DNA from: Anaerolineae bacterium
Lineage (GTDB): Bacteria > Chloroflexota > Anaerolineae > Promineifilales > Promineifilaceae
Direction of reading: 5' to 3'
Length of the DNA stretch: 34,751 nucleotides
NCBI GenBank assembly: GCA_007123775.1
Contig: SLGK01000153.1
Location: 1 to 34,751, forward strand
The first letter of the stretch is position 1. Every line of letters starts with the position of its first letter. Below, piece after piece: positions 11,633-19,400 of this stretch. The notes beneath the pieces are model-generated. The model had not been told where the DNA came from. It saw only the letters and a list, made by a program, of their open reading frames with translations, and made no database searches. Position numbers and translations under genes: made by a program.

Positions 11633-12196
11633 TTACATCTTGTCCCGAAAGGCGAAGTTGTGACGTTGGCGGGCGGCTAACACGGCGCGGCGCAAAATCT
11701 CGTAAACGTGGCCGGGGTCTTTAACGTTATGGAGGATAACCAGCGGCTTGCTAGGGTCCTGGCTGCGAATGGTGACATCGCCCAGATTGAGCAGCCGTTC
11801 GCTCAACGTTTGTTTGTAATCCAGGTCTTGCACGCGCACCAGCTCGATATTGTCGTGGGCTTTGCCCAGCAGCCCTTCGGTGATGCGGATGCGCTCATCG
11901 GTAATGGTGTAGTAGAGGACGAGAGAGAGAAACGGCCGTCCTTGCCACAATATTTCCTCGTTATGATCAGCCAGGATGCCGGGAACGGCCGTTGCTGAGA
12001 CTGGCGGCTGTTTCTGCATCTCCTCATTGAACGAAATCTCCAACTCCTGGTCCAACTCCAGCAGAGCCGCTTCCGTAACCAGATCAACCAGACTGGTTTG
12101 TGTTTCCCTGTCCAAAGCCGACAGGTCTAGATCACCTTGGGCCATCGCCTGCCAGAGGCGGGCCTGAATACGTGCTTGAGCATCTTTTAATGACAT
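11633..12196 (-). CDS. PH-like (bPH2) domain protein
   Basis: A 187-residue protein. The N-terminal 75 residues are helical and polar (KDAQARIQARLWQAM). The C-terminal 105 residues have the bacterial PH fold pattern: EEILWQGRPFLS, YTITDERIRITEGLLGKAHDNIELVRVQDLDYKQ, RLLNLGDVTIRSQD and VYEILRRAV. The same module is seen in YdbS/YdbT-like proteins, usually membrane-associated, but no membrane helix is present here. The ATG at 12196 after aggaaaagata is chosen; an upstream in-frame ATG at 12259 would add 21 unlikely residues. It is divergent from the membrane protein at 12291, with a 94-base spacer that probably holds both promoters. Its function is unknown. Confidence 0.78.
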   Translation of the reverse strand: MSLKDAQARIQARLWQAMAQGDLDLSALDRETQTSLVDLVTEAALLELDQELEISFNEEMQKQPPVSATAVPGILADHNEEILWQGRPFLSLVLYYTITDERIRITEGLLGKAHDNIELVRVQDLDYKQTLSERLLNLGDVTIRSQDPSKPLVILHNVKDPGHVYEILRRAVLAARQRHNFAFRDKM

Positions 12197-12290
12197 TATC
12201 TTTTCCTCATCAGCGAAACATGACTTTTGTCTCATCGCCACGTTCCCGATTTGTACCATAAGGTTTCTGTTAACTGTTGCCTGTTAGCCT

Positions 12291-13019
12291 ATGCCTATTG
12301 TACACTACTCCCCGCAAGCTGTGCAGGACAATCAGGATAGACAAATGGAATTGGAAAACAGACAGGCGCAATTATTTCGGGAATGGGTCATCAACCACGA
12401 CGAAAGCTGGCTTTTTGTCGGCCTATACGTCGGTTTGGCTGTGGTTTTAAGCATCTGGATCAGTCTGTTTTGGCTGGTGGTGGTCGTAGCCGTTCATGCC
12501 TGGTTTGAGTGGATACGCCAAAGTCATCTTCGAACCGGTTTTCGCCCCCGCCTGCTAGAAACGCTCTGGGAAGTTAAGCTGGATATTGCCCTCGTCATTT
12601 TTGCGCTGGCCCTGTCGTTATACATGGAAGTGATTTTGGGGATTGTGGGGCTTCACGCGGCTTCACGCGCCGGGGCGGCTACGCTGCGCGGCGGTGCCCG
12701 CTTTGCCGCCTGGGAGCAGGTGATTCGCGGCTTTTTCTTATCGGTTGATGATGCGGCTCAAGTGGCCCGTGCCCTGGCTACCAGAGGCAATGAAGACGAA
12801 GAGCTAACGGAGGATGAGGCTGAGGTTCTAACCACCCCCGTTTCCTGGTGGGGCAGTTGGGCCGCACCCTGGGGTAAGGGGGATTGGATTGCGGTGGGCA
12901 TGGTTTTGGTTTGTGTCATTTTTATGTTGCTGGCTACCACCTTGACCGACCATACCTGGGCTACCGTAGCCTATACGCTATTTGAGGAACTGCATCCCTA
13001 TCCGGCACTGTTGGAATAA
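12291..13019 (+). CDS. Unknown multi-pass membrane protein
   Basis: I do not recognise this 242-residue protein. Hydrophobic helices are visible at about 40-58 and 59-76, one or two at about 91-120, and one at about 198-221. A charged acidic loop (NEDEELTEDEAEV, about 166-180) precedes a Trp-rich segment (PVSWWGSWAAPWGKGDW). The N-terminal 35 residues are polar and Gln-rich. No catalytic motif is apparent. It starts with an ATG at 12291 and is divergent from the PH-domain gene, which may indicate a shared function at the membrane. Its stop codon touches the palindromic spacer that separates it from the convergent kinase gene. Confidence 0.62.
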   Translation: MPIVHYSPQAVQDNQDRQMELENRQAQLFREWVINHDESWLFVGLYVGLAVVLSIWISLFWLVVVVAVHAWFEWIRQSHLRTGFRPRLLETLWEVKLDIALVIFALALSLYMEVILGIVGLHAASRAGAATLRGGARFAAWEQVIRGFFLSVDDAAQVARALATRGNEDEELTEDEAEVLTTPVSWWGSWAAPWGKGDWIAVGMVLVCVIFMLLATTLTDHTWATVAYTLFEELHPYPALLE

Positions 13020-13021
13020 TG

Positions 13022-13077
13022 CGTAGTGCATAGTGCGTAGTACGTAGACCACTGTTTACTACGCACTACGCACTACG
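13022..13077. repeat. Palindromic spacer element, TACGCAC/GTAGTGC type
   Basis: The left arm (13022-13047) and right arm (13059-13077) are imperfect complements built from cgtagtg units and their complement. It fills the whole gap between two convergent genes that end at 13019 and 13081. Confidence 0.82.
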
Positions 13078-13080
13078 TTT

Positions 13081-13728
13081 CTAACCGTAGTACCCCTCCA
13101 CATGGCCGTCACGCGGCGCATTGGTCAGTGTAACCCCTACAATACGCACTTTGGCTTTTTCTAGCAGTTCTTTGGCCCGTTCGGCCTGGTCGCGGCGGGT
13201 TGTGCCAGCCTTGAGAACCAGCAGCACCCCATCTACTTTGGCCCCCAAAATAGCGGCGTCGGTGACGGCTACAGCCGGTGGTGCGTCAAAAAGCACAATA
13301 TCGGCTTTGGCGGTCAACTGCTCCAAAATCTGGTCCAGGCGCTTGCTGCCCAGCATGTCGGCCGGGTTGGGTGGCTTGGGGCCGCTGGGCAGCAGCCAGA
13401 GATTTTCGACCTGGGTAGCCTGGAGGGGGGGAGATTCAATCTCGTTTAGCACCAGATTGGTAAAGCCGGGTTCGGCCGTTGCGCCAAACAAATCGTGCAA
13501 AGACGGCCGTCTCAAATCACAATCGACCAGAATGGTGCGCCGGCCGCTCTGAGCCATCGTTACCGCCAGGTTAGCCACTGTGGTCGATTTGCCCTCATTG
13601 GCCGAGGGCGACGTAACCACCAGCGTGCGGATGGGGTTATCCAGGCTGTAGAAGGAAAGGTTAGTCCGCAGCGTGCGATACGCTTCGCTGGCAGGGGATC
13701 GGGGATCGGTGAGGGTGATTAGACTCAT
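13081..13728 (-). CDS. CpsD/CapB-type bacterial tyrosine kinase (exopolysaccharide)
   Basis: A 215-residue P-loop kinase of the CpsD/CapB type, which in this family controls exopolysaccharide chain assembly together with a Wzz-like membrane activator. Walker A is SANEGKST (42-49), Walker A' is ILVDCDLRRP (66-75) and Walker B is DIVLFDAPP. The SEAYRTLRTNL segment (14-24) is typical. The C-terminus ends in only two tyrosines (EGYYG), a much reduced Tyr cluster, so autophosphorylation control may be weak. The start at 13728 is chosen because the longer frame to 13779 runs through the upstream hairpin. The Wzz-like gene upstream on the same strand is the likely activator, so this is the split two-gene arrangement. 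Confidence 0.88.
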   Translation of the reverse strand: MSLITLTDPRSPASEAYRTLRTNLSFYSLDNPIRTLVVTSPSANEGKSTTVANLAVTMAQSGRRTILVDCDLRRPSLHDLFGATAEPGFTNLVLNEIESPPLQATQVENLWLLPSGPKPPNPADMLGSKRLDQILEQLTAKADIVLFDAPPAVAVTDAAILGAKVDGVLLVLKAGTTRRDQAERAKELLEKAKVRIVGVTLTNAPRDGHVEGYYG

Positions 13729-13744
13729 AGAAAATGCCTTTTGT

Positions 13745-13806
13745 GACGGAAGACCGAGGACTGAGGACCGAGGATACATTCCGTCCTTCGTCCTCGGTCT
13801 TCGGTC
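13745..13806. repeat. Palindromic spacer element, GACCGAGGA type
   Basis: Bases 13745-13767 pair with 13784-13806 with about 20 of 23 matches, around a 16-base loop. Both arms are built from ggaccga/gaccgagg units. A T-run follows on the plus strand. It sits between two co-directional minus-strand genes, so it is transcribed within the exopolysaccharide string. The same unit recurs at 34194-34220. Confidence 0.82.
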
Positions 13807-13809
13807 TTT

Positions 13810-14463
13810 TTACGTTCTGTCAGGTATCGTGCCAATAACCGGCATAGTCAAATAACGCTCTACGTCTTCGCTGCGACGCACCACGCCGGATTCAACCCAT
13901 TCCAGGGTAAAGATGATCATAATGCCCAGGATAATGCCAAAGACGGCCCCGGCAGCGGTGTTAATGGTGGTGCGCGGCCGGTCTAAGCCAGCCTGGGGAT
14001 TGTCAAGCGGTTCAATAAGAATACGCTCTTCCTGGCGCAGCCGGTCATTGTTCTCGTTCTGCCACATAATTAACTGATTGCCCCAGGTGCGGGCAATGTC
14101 GTTGGCCAGATCATCGTTGCTGTTGTCGATGGTCAGGGTAATGACAAAGCTGTTGCGGTCCGAGGCCACGCGCATATCGCCCATTAGCTGTTGGGGCGTC
14201 ATGTCAAGCTGTATCTCCTGAATGACGGCCTGGGCACGCAGGCTGCTGTTGAGCCACTGCTCGTAGCTGCTCAACAGGTCTTTGGCGGCCTGGGCCTGGC
14301 CAAAGTCGGTGCGGGAGGGCAGCACCAGCAGCTTGAGGGTGGAGCGGTAGATTTCGGTTTGCATCCGACTGAAACCAAAGGCAGCCACGGCCGTTAACAC
14401 CGCCATCAAAAGTATAATCCAGCCACGCTGGCGTAAAATGCGTAAATAGTCGTTGATTTCCAT
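13810..14463 (-). CDS. Wzz/GumC-like chain-length determinant protein
   Basis: A 217-residue Wzz-type protein with two membrane helices, at about 14-31 and 171-193, flanking a periplasm-type loop. The N-terminal MEINDYLRILRQRGWIIL is characteristic of the family. The C-terminus after the second helix is short and ends SEDVERYLTMPVIGTIPDRT, with the proline-type VIGTIP signature. Such proteins set polysaccharide chain length and activate the CpsD-like kinase. That kinase is encoded next downstream after the 13745-13806 hairpin. The start at 14463 is unambiguous. It shares architecture but little sequence with the upstream Wzz-like gene at 14546. Confidence 0.85.
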   Translation of the reverse strand: MEINDYLRILRQRGWIILLMAVLTAVAAFGFSRMQTEIYRSTLKLLVLPSRTDFGQAQAAKDLLSSYEQWLNSSLRAQAVIQEIQLDMTPQQLMGDMRVASDRNSFVITLTIDNSNDDLANDIARTWGNQLIMWQNENNDRLRQEERILIEPLDNPQAGLDRPRTTINTAAGAVFGIILGIMIIFTLEWVESGVVRRSEDVERYLTMPVIGTIPDRT

Positions 14464-14465
14464 AG

Positions 14466-14521
14466 GTACGTATTGCGTATTGCGTATTGCGTAGCCTTTC
14501 TACGCACTACGCAATACGCAC
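14466..14521. repeat. Palindromic spacer element with TTGCGTA/TACGCAA heptamers
   Basis: The left arm (14466-14494) contains three tandem ttgcgta units. The right arm (14500-14521) is ctacgcactacgcaatacg plus cac. The arms are complementary with a loop of about 5 bases. It lies between the two co-directional wzz-like genes, inside the presumed transcript, so a simple terminator role is unlikely. Confidence 0.83.
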
Positions 14522-14545
14522 TATCCACTTCTTCCTTCTTCCTTC

Positions 14546-15232
14546 TTACTTCTTCCTTTCCACCGGTATCTCTGCTAACAAACCCAGCCCCAAGGCAGCC
14601 ACATCTTCCCGGTCGCGCAGGGTGGGGTCAAAATACTCTACCAACAATACCAGGCCGAGACCAGTGGCCAGCGCCAATGCTAATCTGAGGGGCAGGTCTA
14701 GCTGGCTGCGTAGGCCGGCCGGATTGGGGTTGATCACGGGGTCGTCTAGCTGAACGAGAACGGCCGTTTCGCCCCCCAACTGGGGCAATCCTTCCGCATT
14801 TTGTTCTGTCAAGACGGTAATGGCCGCCTCCGTTATAGCTGCCAACTGGTCCGCATCGCCAAACGTCAGGTAGATGACCAGTTGGCTGCGGGCATTGTCG
14901 GCCACCAGACTGCCCTGAATGGCCCCGGCTGGGATGTCGTGGCCCTGGGTGGCTAATTCTGCGCTCACCAGTTGGGCAAAGCGGTTGCCCTGGCTCCAGT
15001 CGGCCAGCCCGTTGACAATATACTCGGAGGTCAGCCAGTTGTAGTAGCGCTGCTCGTCGGCCTCGGCCGCGCCGGGGCTGGGCGGCTGGCCCACAATGAA
15101 GCGCACCCCCACGTTGTAGCCGGTTGGCGGTGGCTGGTAGGTAGCCACCCCCACCGCCAGGACCACCAAAACGGGTATCAGGGCAAAGGGCCAGCGGCGG
15201 CGGATGACTTTCCAGTAGTGTCGTAGTTCCAT
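14546..15232 (-). CDS. Second Wzz-like chain-length determinant protein
   Basis: A 228-residue protein with the Wzz layout. The cytoplasmic start is MELRHYWKVIRRRWPF, followed by a first helix at about 17-33 and a proline-rich periplasmic entry (YQPPPTGYNVGVRFIVGQPP). A second helix lies at about 185-205 (LRLALALATGLGLVLLVEYF). The C-terminus carries the LRDREDVAALGLGLLAEIPV signature. The ATG at 15232 is chosen; an upstream ATG at 15304 is encoded by the octamer palindrome and would overlap the glycosyltransferase gene. Having two divergent Wzz-like genes in tandem is unusual and may reflect two assembly partners or a heteromeric chain-length regulator. Low-complexity cttcttcc repeats lie just beyond its end. 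Confidence 0.8.
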   Translation of the reverse strand: MELRHYWKVIRRRWPFALIPVLVVLAVGVATYQPPPTGYNVGVRFIVGQPPSPGAAEADEQRYYNWLTSEYIVNGLADWSQGNRFAQLVSAELATQGHDIPAGAIQGSLVADNARSQLVIYLTFGDADQLAAITEAAITVLTEQNAEGLPQLGGETAVLVQLDDPVINPNPAGLRSQLDLPLRLALALATGLGLVLLVEYFDPTLRDREDVAALGLGLLAEIPVERKK

Positions 15233-15263
15233 AGTGCGCGTTGCAGGGTGGCGAGGTGGTGGT

Positions 15264-15311
15264 GTGGCGAAGTGTACTACCTCGCTACTTCGCCACTTCG
15301 CCACTTCGCCA
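15264..15311. repeat. Palindromic element with TGGCGAAG octamers
   Basis: gtggcgaagt (15264-15273) pairs with acttcgccac (15287-15296). Three perfect cttcgcca octamers occupy 15288-15311. The element overlaps the 3' end of the glycosyltransferase gene, whose last residues are written by it. Looser related units extend left to about 15246. Confidence 0.82.
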
Positions 15312-16386
15312 TCTTTTCTTCAATAAACCTGCTTATTTTACGACGAAACACGGCCGTATCAAACTGCTCGGCGTGTTGTCTGATGCGGGCAGGGCTGAGG
15401 CTGGCGGGATCGGCCGTTTCTACCGCCTCAATGATAGCCGCTACCGACTGTTCGGCAAACAACCAGCCCGTCTCGCCAGGGATGACCGTATCCAATGCGC
15501 CACCGCCGGCATAAGCAATCACCGGTCGGCCGGCCGCCATCGCCTGAATGGGAGCAATGCCAAAATCCTCTTCGCCGGGAAAGACAAAGGCCCGCGCCCG
15601 TGCCAGCAGGTCGGGCAAATCGGCATCCGGCACATAGCCCAGAAACTCAACCGTTGGCCCGGCCATCGCTTCCAACCGCTCCCGATCACGGCCGTTGCCC
15701 GCAATCAGCAGCCGTCTGCCCGTTTTGTTAAACGCTTCAATCAACAAATCAATGCGCCGGTAAGGGACCAATCGCCCCACAATCAGATAATAATCATCCA
15801 CGCGATTACCTGGTTCAAATCGCTCCGTGTCTACCGGTGGGTAGATAATAGTCGCTTCACGCCGGTAAATCTTGCCGATTCGGCGACGGACTTCCTGCGA
15901 TATGGCTATGAAATGGTCCACTCGGTCGGCCGCCAGCCGGTCCCACTGGCGCAGCCAGGTCAAAAACGGCACTAGCAAACTGCGCGTCAGCCGCCCCAGA
16001 TTCTCCTGCTCCGCATACTGGTGATAGCGCCACACATAGCGCGTCGGCGTCAGACAGTAGCAAATATGCAGCGTCTCTGGCCCGGTGATAATGCCGTGGC
16101 AAAAGCCGCTCTTATTGCTCAAGACCAGATCGTACTGGCGAAAATCAAATTGTTCAAAAGCCGTCGGGTAGAGGGGAAAATAAAGCTGCTGCTTGCGCCG
16201 GGCCAGCGGCAGCCGGTCAATGAACGAGGTGCGAATATCCCACTCACGCCAATGATCGGGCATAACCTGGGGGGCATAAAGGGAGGTGTAGAGAGGGGCT
16301 TCCGGGTAAAGCGCGACCAGATTTTCCAGCACATCCTCTGCGCCGCCAATCTGGTTGAGCCAGTCATGGACCAGCGCCGTTTTCAT
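15277..16386 (-). CDS. Glycosyltransferase family 4 (GT4), probably exopolysaccharide
   Basis: A 369-residue GT4-type retaining glycosyltransferase with the GT-B fold. The N-terminal domain has ALVHDWLNQIGGAED, whose GGAE matches the acceptor-side loop. The C-terminal domain has YYLIVGRLVPYRRIDLLIEAF and GNGRDRERLEAMA. The E-x7-E donor-site motif lies in FPGEEDFGIAPIQAMAAGRPVIAY. It probably adds a sugar to a lipid-linked intermediate for the wzz/kinase system downstream. The start overlaps the pspA stop by 4 bases (ATGA), so translation is coupled. The last 11 or so residues (MAKWRSGEVAR) are encoded by the octamer palindrome, so the ancestral protein probably ended near EEK. Confidence 0.9.
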   Translation of the reverse strand: MKTALVHDWLNQIGGAEDVLENLVALYPEAPLYTSLYAPQVMPDHWREWDIRTSFIDRLPLARRKQQLYFPLYPTAFEQFDFRQYDLVLSNKSGFCHGIITGPETLHICYCLTPTRYVWRYHQYAEQENLGRLTRSLLVPFLTWLRQWDRLAADRVDHFIAISQEVRRRIGKIYRREATIIYPPVDTERFEPGNRVDDYYLIVGRLVPYRRIDLLIEAFNKTGRRLLIAGNGRDRERLEAMAGPTVEFLGYVPDADLPDLLARARAFVFPGEEDFGIAPIQAMAAGRPVIAYAGGGALDTVIPGETGWLFAEQSVAAIIEAVETADPASLSPARIRQHAEQFDTAVFRRKISRFIEEKMAKWRSGEVAR

Positions 16387-17060
16387 TCCAGCCCCAGCCG
16401 CTCCATGCGGGCTGCCAGTTCCGCTTCCACTTCCAGGCTGTGCATCGCTTCGGTCAACTGGTTGTCCAGGCTGCTGGTTTGCATTTCCCAGGCGGCATCG
16501 GCATGGTCCAACCGGCGGCGTATGTTTTCGGCCGCCCGCGCCACCTCATGATCGCCATGCCCCATCAACGAGTCCAGCGACTGCATCGCTTTGGTAGAGA
16601 CCTCTTTTGACTTCGCCAGTTGCAGCAAGAAGGCCAGCTCTTCCCGCTCCTGTTTGGCAATTTTCAACCGCCCTTCCAGCATAACACGCACATCTTGCAG
16701 CCGCTCCAGGGCGCTGACCTGCCGCGCCAGCGAGGCGTCATAGGTGCGAATCATTTCCAGAGCCGAATTAAGCTGCTTTTGCGTCACCATGGCCTGGGTG
16801 CGTTTGCCCTCTTTTAAGAACTGGTCAATGGCGATGTCGAACTTGGCCGCCTCGTTGGCCAATGCCTCCCGCCGCTGGCGGGTGGTACGAACCTGACCAA
16901 ACATCGGTTGGATCGATTGGATGAATTCGGCCACTTCCCGTTCTGCCTGGCGAATGTATTCGTCGTAGACGCTCAGATCGCTGCGGGCCAGCGCCCGGTC
17001 GGCCACGTCATGCAGCGTCGCCCGAATCAGGGTACGGATTTTACGAAATAAGGATGCCAT
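16383..17060 (-). CDS. pspA: PspA/IM30 family phage-shock protein
   Basis: A 225-residue, almost wholly helical coiled-coil protein of the PspA/IM30/Vipp1 family, which lines and repairs the inner face of the membrane under stress. The N-terminal amphipathic helix is MASLFRKIRTLIRATLHDVADRAL, as expected. Long coiled-coil helices follow (IRQAEREVAEFIQSI, then ALERLQDVRVMLEGR). The ATG at 17060 is chosen, since the longer frame to 17135 reads through a palindromic spacer. The stop overlaps the glycosyltransferase start by 4 bases, and a pspC-like gene lies upstream. The coupling of membrane stress to surface polysaccharide genes is suggested by this layout but not proven. Confidence 0.9.
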   Translation of the reverse strand: MASLFRKIRTLIRATLHDVADRALARSDLSVYDEYIRQAEREVAEFIQSIQPMFGQVRTTRQRREALANEAAKFDIAIDQFLKEGKRTQAMVTQKQLNSALEMIRTYDASLARQVSALERLQDVRVMLEGRLKIAKQEREELAFLLQLAKSKEVSTKAMQSLDSLMGHGDHEVARAAENIRRRLDHADAAWEMQTSSLDNQLTEAMHSLEVEAELAARMERLGLE

Positions 17061-17100
17061 GGGGGGAATTATAGGCGATTGTGGGGGAGGGGCAAAAAGA

Positions 17101-17163
17101 TAGTGCGTAGTTCGTAGTGCGTAGCAGGCTAACAAACGCCTACGTACTACGCACCACGCACTA
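17101..17163. repeat. Palindromic spacer element, GTAGTGC/GCACTAC type
   Basis: Bases 17101-17124 pair with 17140-17163 in a 24-base imperfect stem with about 3 mismatches. It lies between co-directional pspC and pspA, and its last three bases form the pspC stop codon. It must therefore be transcribed with pspC. Confidence 0.85.
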
Positions 17164-17406
17164 CTTTATTACAATTTCTTCCTCATCAAAGCCATTGGCC
17201 TTGGCGGTGGCGGTCGGCCGGGATGCTTCGGGCATTAGAATAGCCAGCAGGATGTAGATGAGCAGGCCATTGCCGCCGGCGACTGCCAACAGGACAAAGA
17301 GTAGTCGGATAATAACCGGGTCCACGTCAAAGTAATAGGCAATGCCGCTGCAAACGCCAAACACCATTTTGTCGTCATTCAAACGAACTAAACGCTTGTT
17401 GTTCAT
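17161..17406 (-). CDS. pspC: PspC domain protein
   Basis: An 81-residue protein with one PspC domain. MVFGVCSGIAYYFDVDPVIIRLLFVLLAV is a classic pattern of the family (positions about 14-42), followed by a second hydrophobic segment NGLLIYILLAILMPE (46-60) and an acidic tail. PspC proteins sit in the membrane and tune the phage-shock response. The pspA gene downstream supports this role. The stop is provided by the arm of the palindromic spacer, so the frame is complete but its end is repeat-derived. Confidence 0.9.
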   Translation of the reverse strand: MNNKRLVRLNDDKMVFGVCSGIAYYFDVDPVIIRLLFVLLAVAGGNGLLIYILLAILMPEASRPTATAKANGFDEEEIVIK

Positions 17407-17535
17407 AACAATTTCCTCCGCTAGAGTTGTTCTGGTGCGTTTGGTTCAGACAACGGCCACGCACCATGATTAACCTGGTAAAAGTTGTGTGTCACTGTTA
17501 CCTATTACGCAGGCGTCGGGCAGAAGTTGCACCAA

Positions 17536-18951
17536 TCAGTCGGTATCGTCTAGCAGATTTTTACCGGGTTCGGGGGTGCGGGATTGTCGCAATTGCTTTT
17601 CGATTTCTTTGGCTTCGCTGCGGAGACCGCCCTCAGCCTTTGTGGAAATGGTATCTGCCTCTTCTGGTGTTTTACTGGCGGGCGGGGGTGGGGCAGCTTC
17701 TGGCTCAATTAACTGTACTGACACCCCACTGGGAAAGAGAACTTCACGGGCTGCGTCTGGCATAGAGATGTTGGCCTCTTGAAAGGCCCGCTTGACCAGG
17801 CGAGTAACAGAGGACCGAACTTTTAGAATGCTGTGTTCACGGCCGTTTACCCAGAAGTAGATTTGCAAATTGACGGTAGCATCGCCCAAACTATCTACCA
17901 AAACAAGAGGTTCCGGGTCAATTAAGACCGCCGGGTGTTCTGCCAGCAGCTTCAGAATCAACTCTTGCGCCGTTGTTGCCCTGTCCTCGTAGCCAATGCC
18001 CACGGTGAAGGTTACGCGGCGGTTGGGATTGCTGGTGTAGTTGATAATTTTGCTTTTGTAGACGATGGTGTTAGGAATCTGGATGTGATTGCCCTCTAGC
18101 GTCATTAGAATAGTGACGCGCGTAGTCAATAGCTGCACGAAGCCGACTGTGCCGTCAATCTCGACCAGATCGCCAGTGTGGAAGGGGTTTTGTACGCTGA
18201 GAAACAGGCTGGAAAGGAAGTTCTCGGTAATGTCGCGGAAGGCAATACCGAGGATTAGACCCAATAAGCCGGTACCGCCGACCACGGTCAGGGCAACACC
18301 GGTTAAGCCGGCTATCTGAAAGACAATGTACAGGCCCAGTAGAAACACCACCAGACCAACGGTGCGGGATATGACGCTGACCAGGAGGCTGTGTTTGAAT
18401 CGCTGATAGAGGAGTCGGCGCGACAAGGAGATGGCTAATCTGGCGGTAAGGATGGCGATGATCAGAACGAGCAGGCTGAAGCCCATGAGCGGTATGGCCC
18501 GCACAAAGCGGCGTCCCTGCTCTTGTAATCCGGCCAGGGCCGGTTCAAAATCCCAAACGGCCGGTTCGCGGATGGTGATCTGATTGACAACGGCCGCTAC
18601 GTCTTGGGTGTTGCGGGCTAAATCACCGGCCCAACGTTTGAACTCCTCCGTTTTGGCTTGCCCCCTCAAAAAAACAACGCCGTTTTTGACCTCGACAGCC
18701 GGGTCTACGAACCAACCGGTTGCCTCCAGGATGTTTTGCAGTCGTTCCCGAATTTGTTCGTCGCGGGCCAGCGGCTCAACGTCAACCCGGTCGGGTACGT
18801 CGCTGGGCGTTTCATCGGGTATGGGGGTTGGTGTTGCCTGGGCGTGGGTGGGCAGGGCGGGCCAGGCCGCCAGGCAGAGGAGCAGCATGAGCCAGAATAG
18901 GCCGCGCCGCCATGTGGGTGGATGTGTTTGAGGTGCAGGTGGCGTACTCAT
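17536..18951 (-). CDS. MscS-type mechanosensitive channel with periplasmic BON domain
   Basis: A 471-residue secreted-then-anchored channel. A signal peptide precedes a cleavage-like site near residue 38 (THAQA). A BON domain follows at about 62-130 (LARDEQIRERLQNILEATGW ... VKNGVVFLRGQAKTEEFKRW). Then come three membrane helices at about 153-176, 190-217 and 219-245. The pore-lining third helix carries VVGGTGLLGLILGIAFRDITENF, and the MscS beta domain shows DLVEIDGTVGFV and NHIQIPNTIVYKSKIINYT. MscS channels release solutes on osmotic downshock. The BON-plus-MscS combination is known in some bacteria and suggests tethering to the envelope or lipid. A charged low-complexity tail of about 55 residues ends the protein. 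Confidence 0.88.
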   Translation of the reverse strand: MSTPPAPQTHPPTWRRGLFWLMLLLCLAAWPALPTHAQATPTPIPDETPSDVPDRVDVEPLARDEQIRERLQNILEATGWFVDPAVEVKNGVVFLRGQAKTEEFKRWAGDLARNTQDVAAVVNQITIREPAVWDFEPALAGLQEQGRRFVRAIPLMGFSLLVLIIAILTARLAISLSRRLLYQRFKHSLLVSVISRTVGLVVFLLGLYIVFQIAGLTGVALTVVGGTGLLGLILGIAFRDITENFLSSLFLSVQNPFHTGDLVEIDGTVGFVQLLTTRVTILMTLEGNHIQIPNTIVYKSKIINYTSNPNRRVTFTVGIGYEDRATTAQELILKLLAEHPAVLIDPEPLVLVDSLGDATVNLQIYFWVNGREHSILKVRSSVTRLVKRAFQEANISMPDAAREVLFPSGVSVQLIEPEAAPPPPASKTPEEADTISTKAEGGLRSEAKEIEKQLRQSRTPEPGKNLLDDTD

Positions 18952-19040
18952 TGGGCGAAGTATACCATGTCGGCATTCAGGAAGACATATTTGCCCGGTG
19001 GCAAAACGACATAGGCCGCAGGTAAATGGTAACAGTGCGC

Positions 19041-19397
19041 TCAGACCGTTTCTCTCTGCCCCAGGCTTTCAGCGAGAATGGTATTGACCAGTGTGTTCAT
19101 GCTGACCCCTTCTTGTTTGGCACGTAGGGCTAAACGAGCGTGAATGCTCTTGGGCACACGCTGGATAAATTTGCCGCTGTAGCTGCCCAGGCTGCCCGGT
19201 GCCGGGACTGGTAGATTCATGCTTTCAAGGGCCGCTATTGTTTCCTGTAGAGCATCCAGACCATTAGTAATGGCTTCTTCAATAGTTTCTCCGTCAGAAA
19301 TACATTCAGAGAAATCGGGAAAAGAAATCAGAAAACCGCCCCCATCTTCTTCTGATAACGGCCGAATCTCAAATGGATAATCTTTTAATTCTCTCAT
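19041..19397 (-). CDS. hicB: HicB family antitoxin
   Basis: A 118-residue HicB-type antitoxin. The N-terminal half has the RNase-H-like partial fold of the family (YPFEIRPLSEEDGGGFLISFPDFS, then ISDGETIEEAITNGLDALQE). The C-terminal half has the ribbon-helix-helix DNA-binding segment (GKFIQRVPKSIHARLALRAKQEGVSMNTLVNTILAE). Such antitoxins bind the toxin and repress their own promoter. The gene starts 3 bases after the stop of hicA on the same strand. Toxin-first order is normal for HicAB. Confidence 0.92.
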   Translation of the reverse strand: MRELKDYPFEIRPLSEEDGGGFLISFPDFSECISDGETIEEAITNGLDALQETIAALESMNLPVPAPGSLGSYSGKFIQRVPKSIHARLALRAKQEGVSMNTLVNTILAESLGQRETV

Positions 19398-19400
19398 GAC

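Noticed and set aside
12197-12290. Specific promoter boxes between the PH gene and the divergent membrane-protein gene
   Set aside because: A promoter pair must be here, but no -35/-10 match was clear enough to place.
15241-15975. Plus-strand 244-residue open frame opposite the GT4 gene
   Set aside because: Antisense of a recognisable glycosyltransferase. High codon GC at all frames keeps the opposite strand open.
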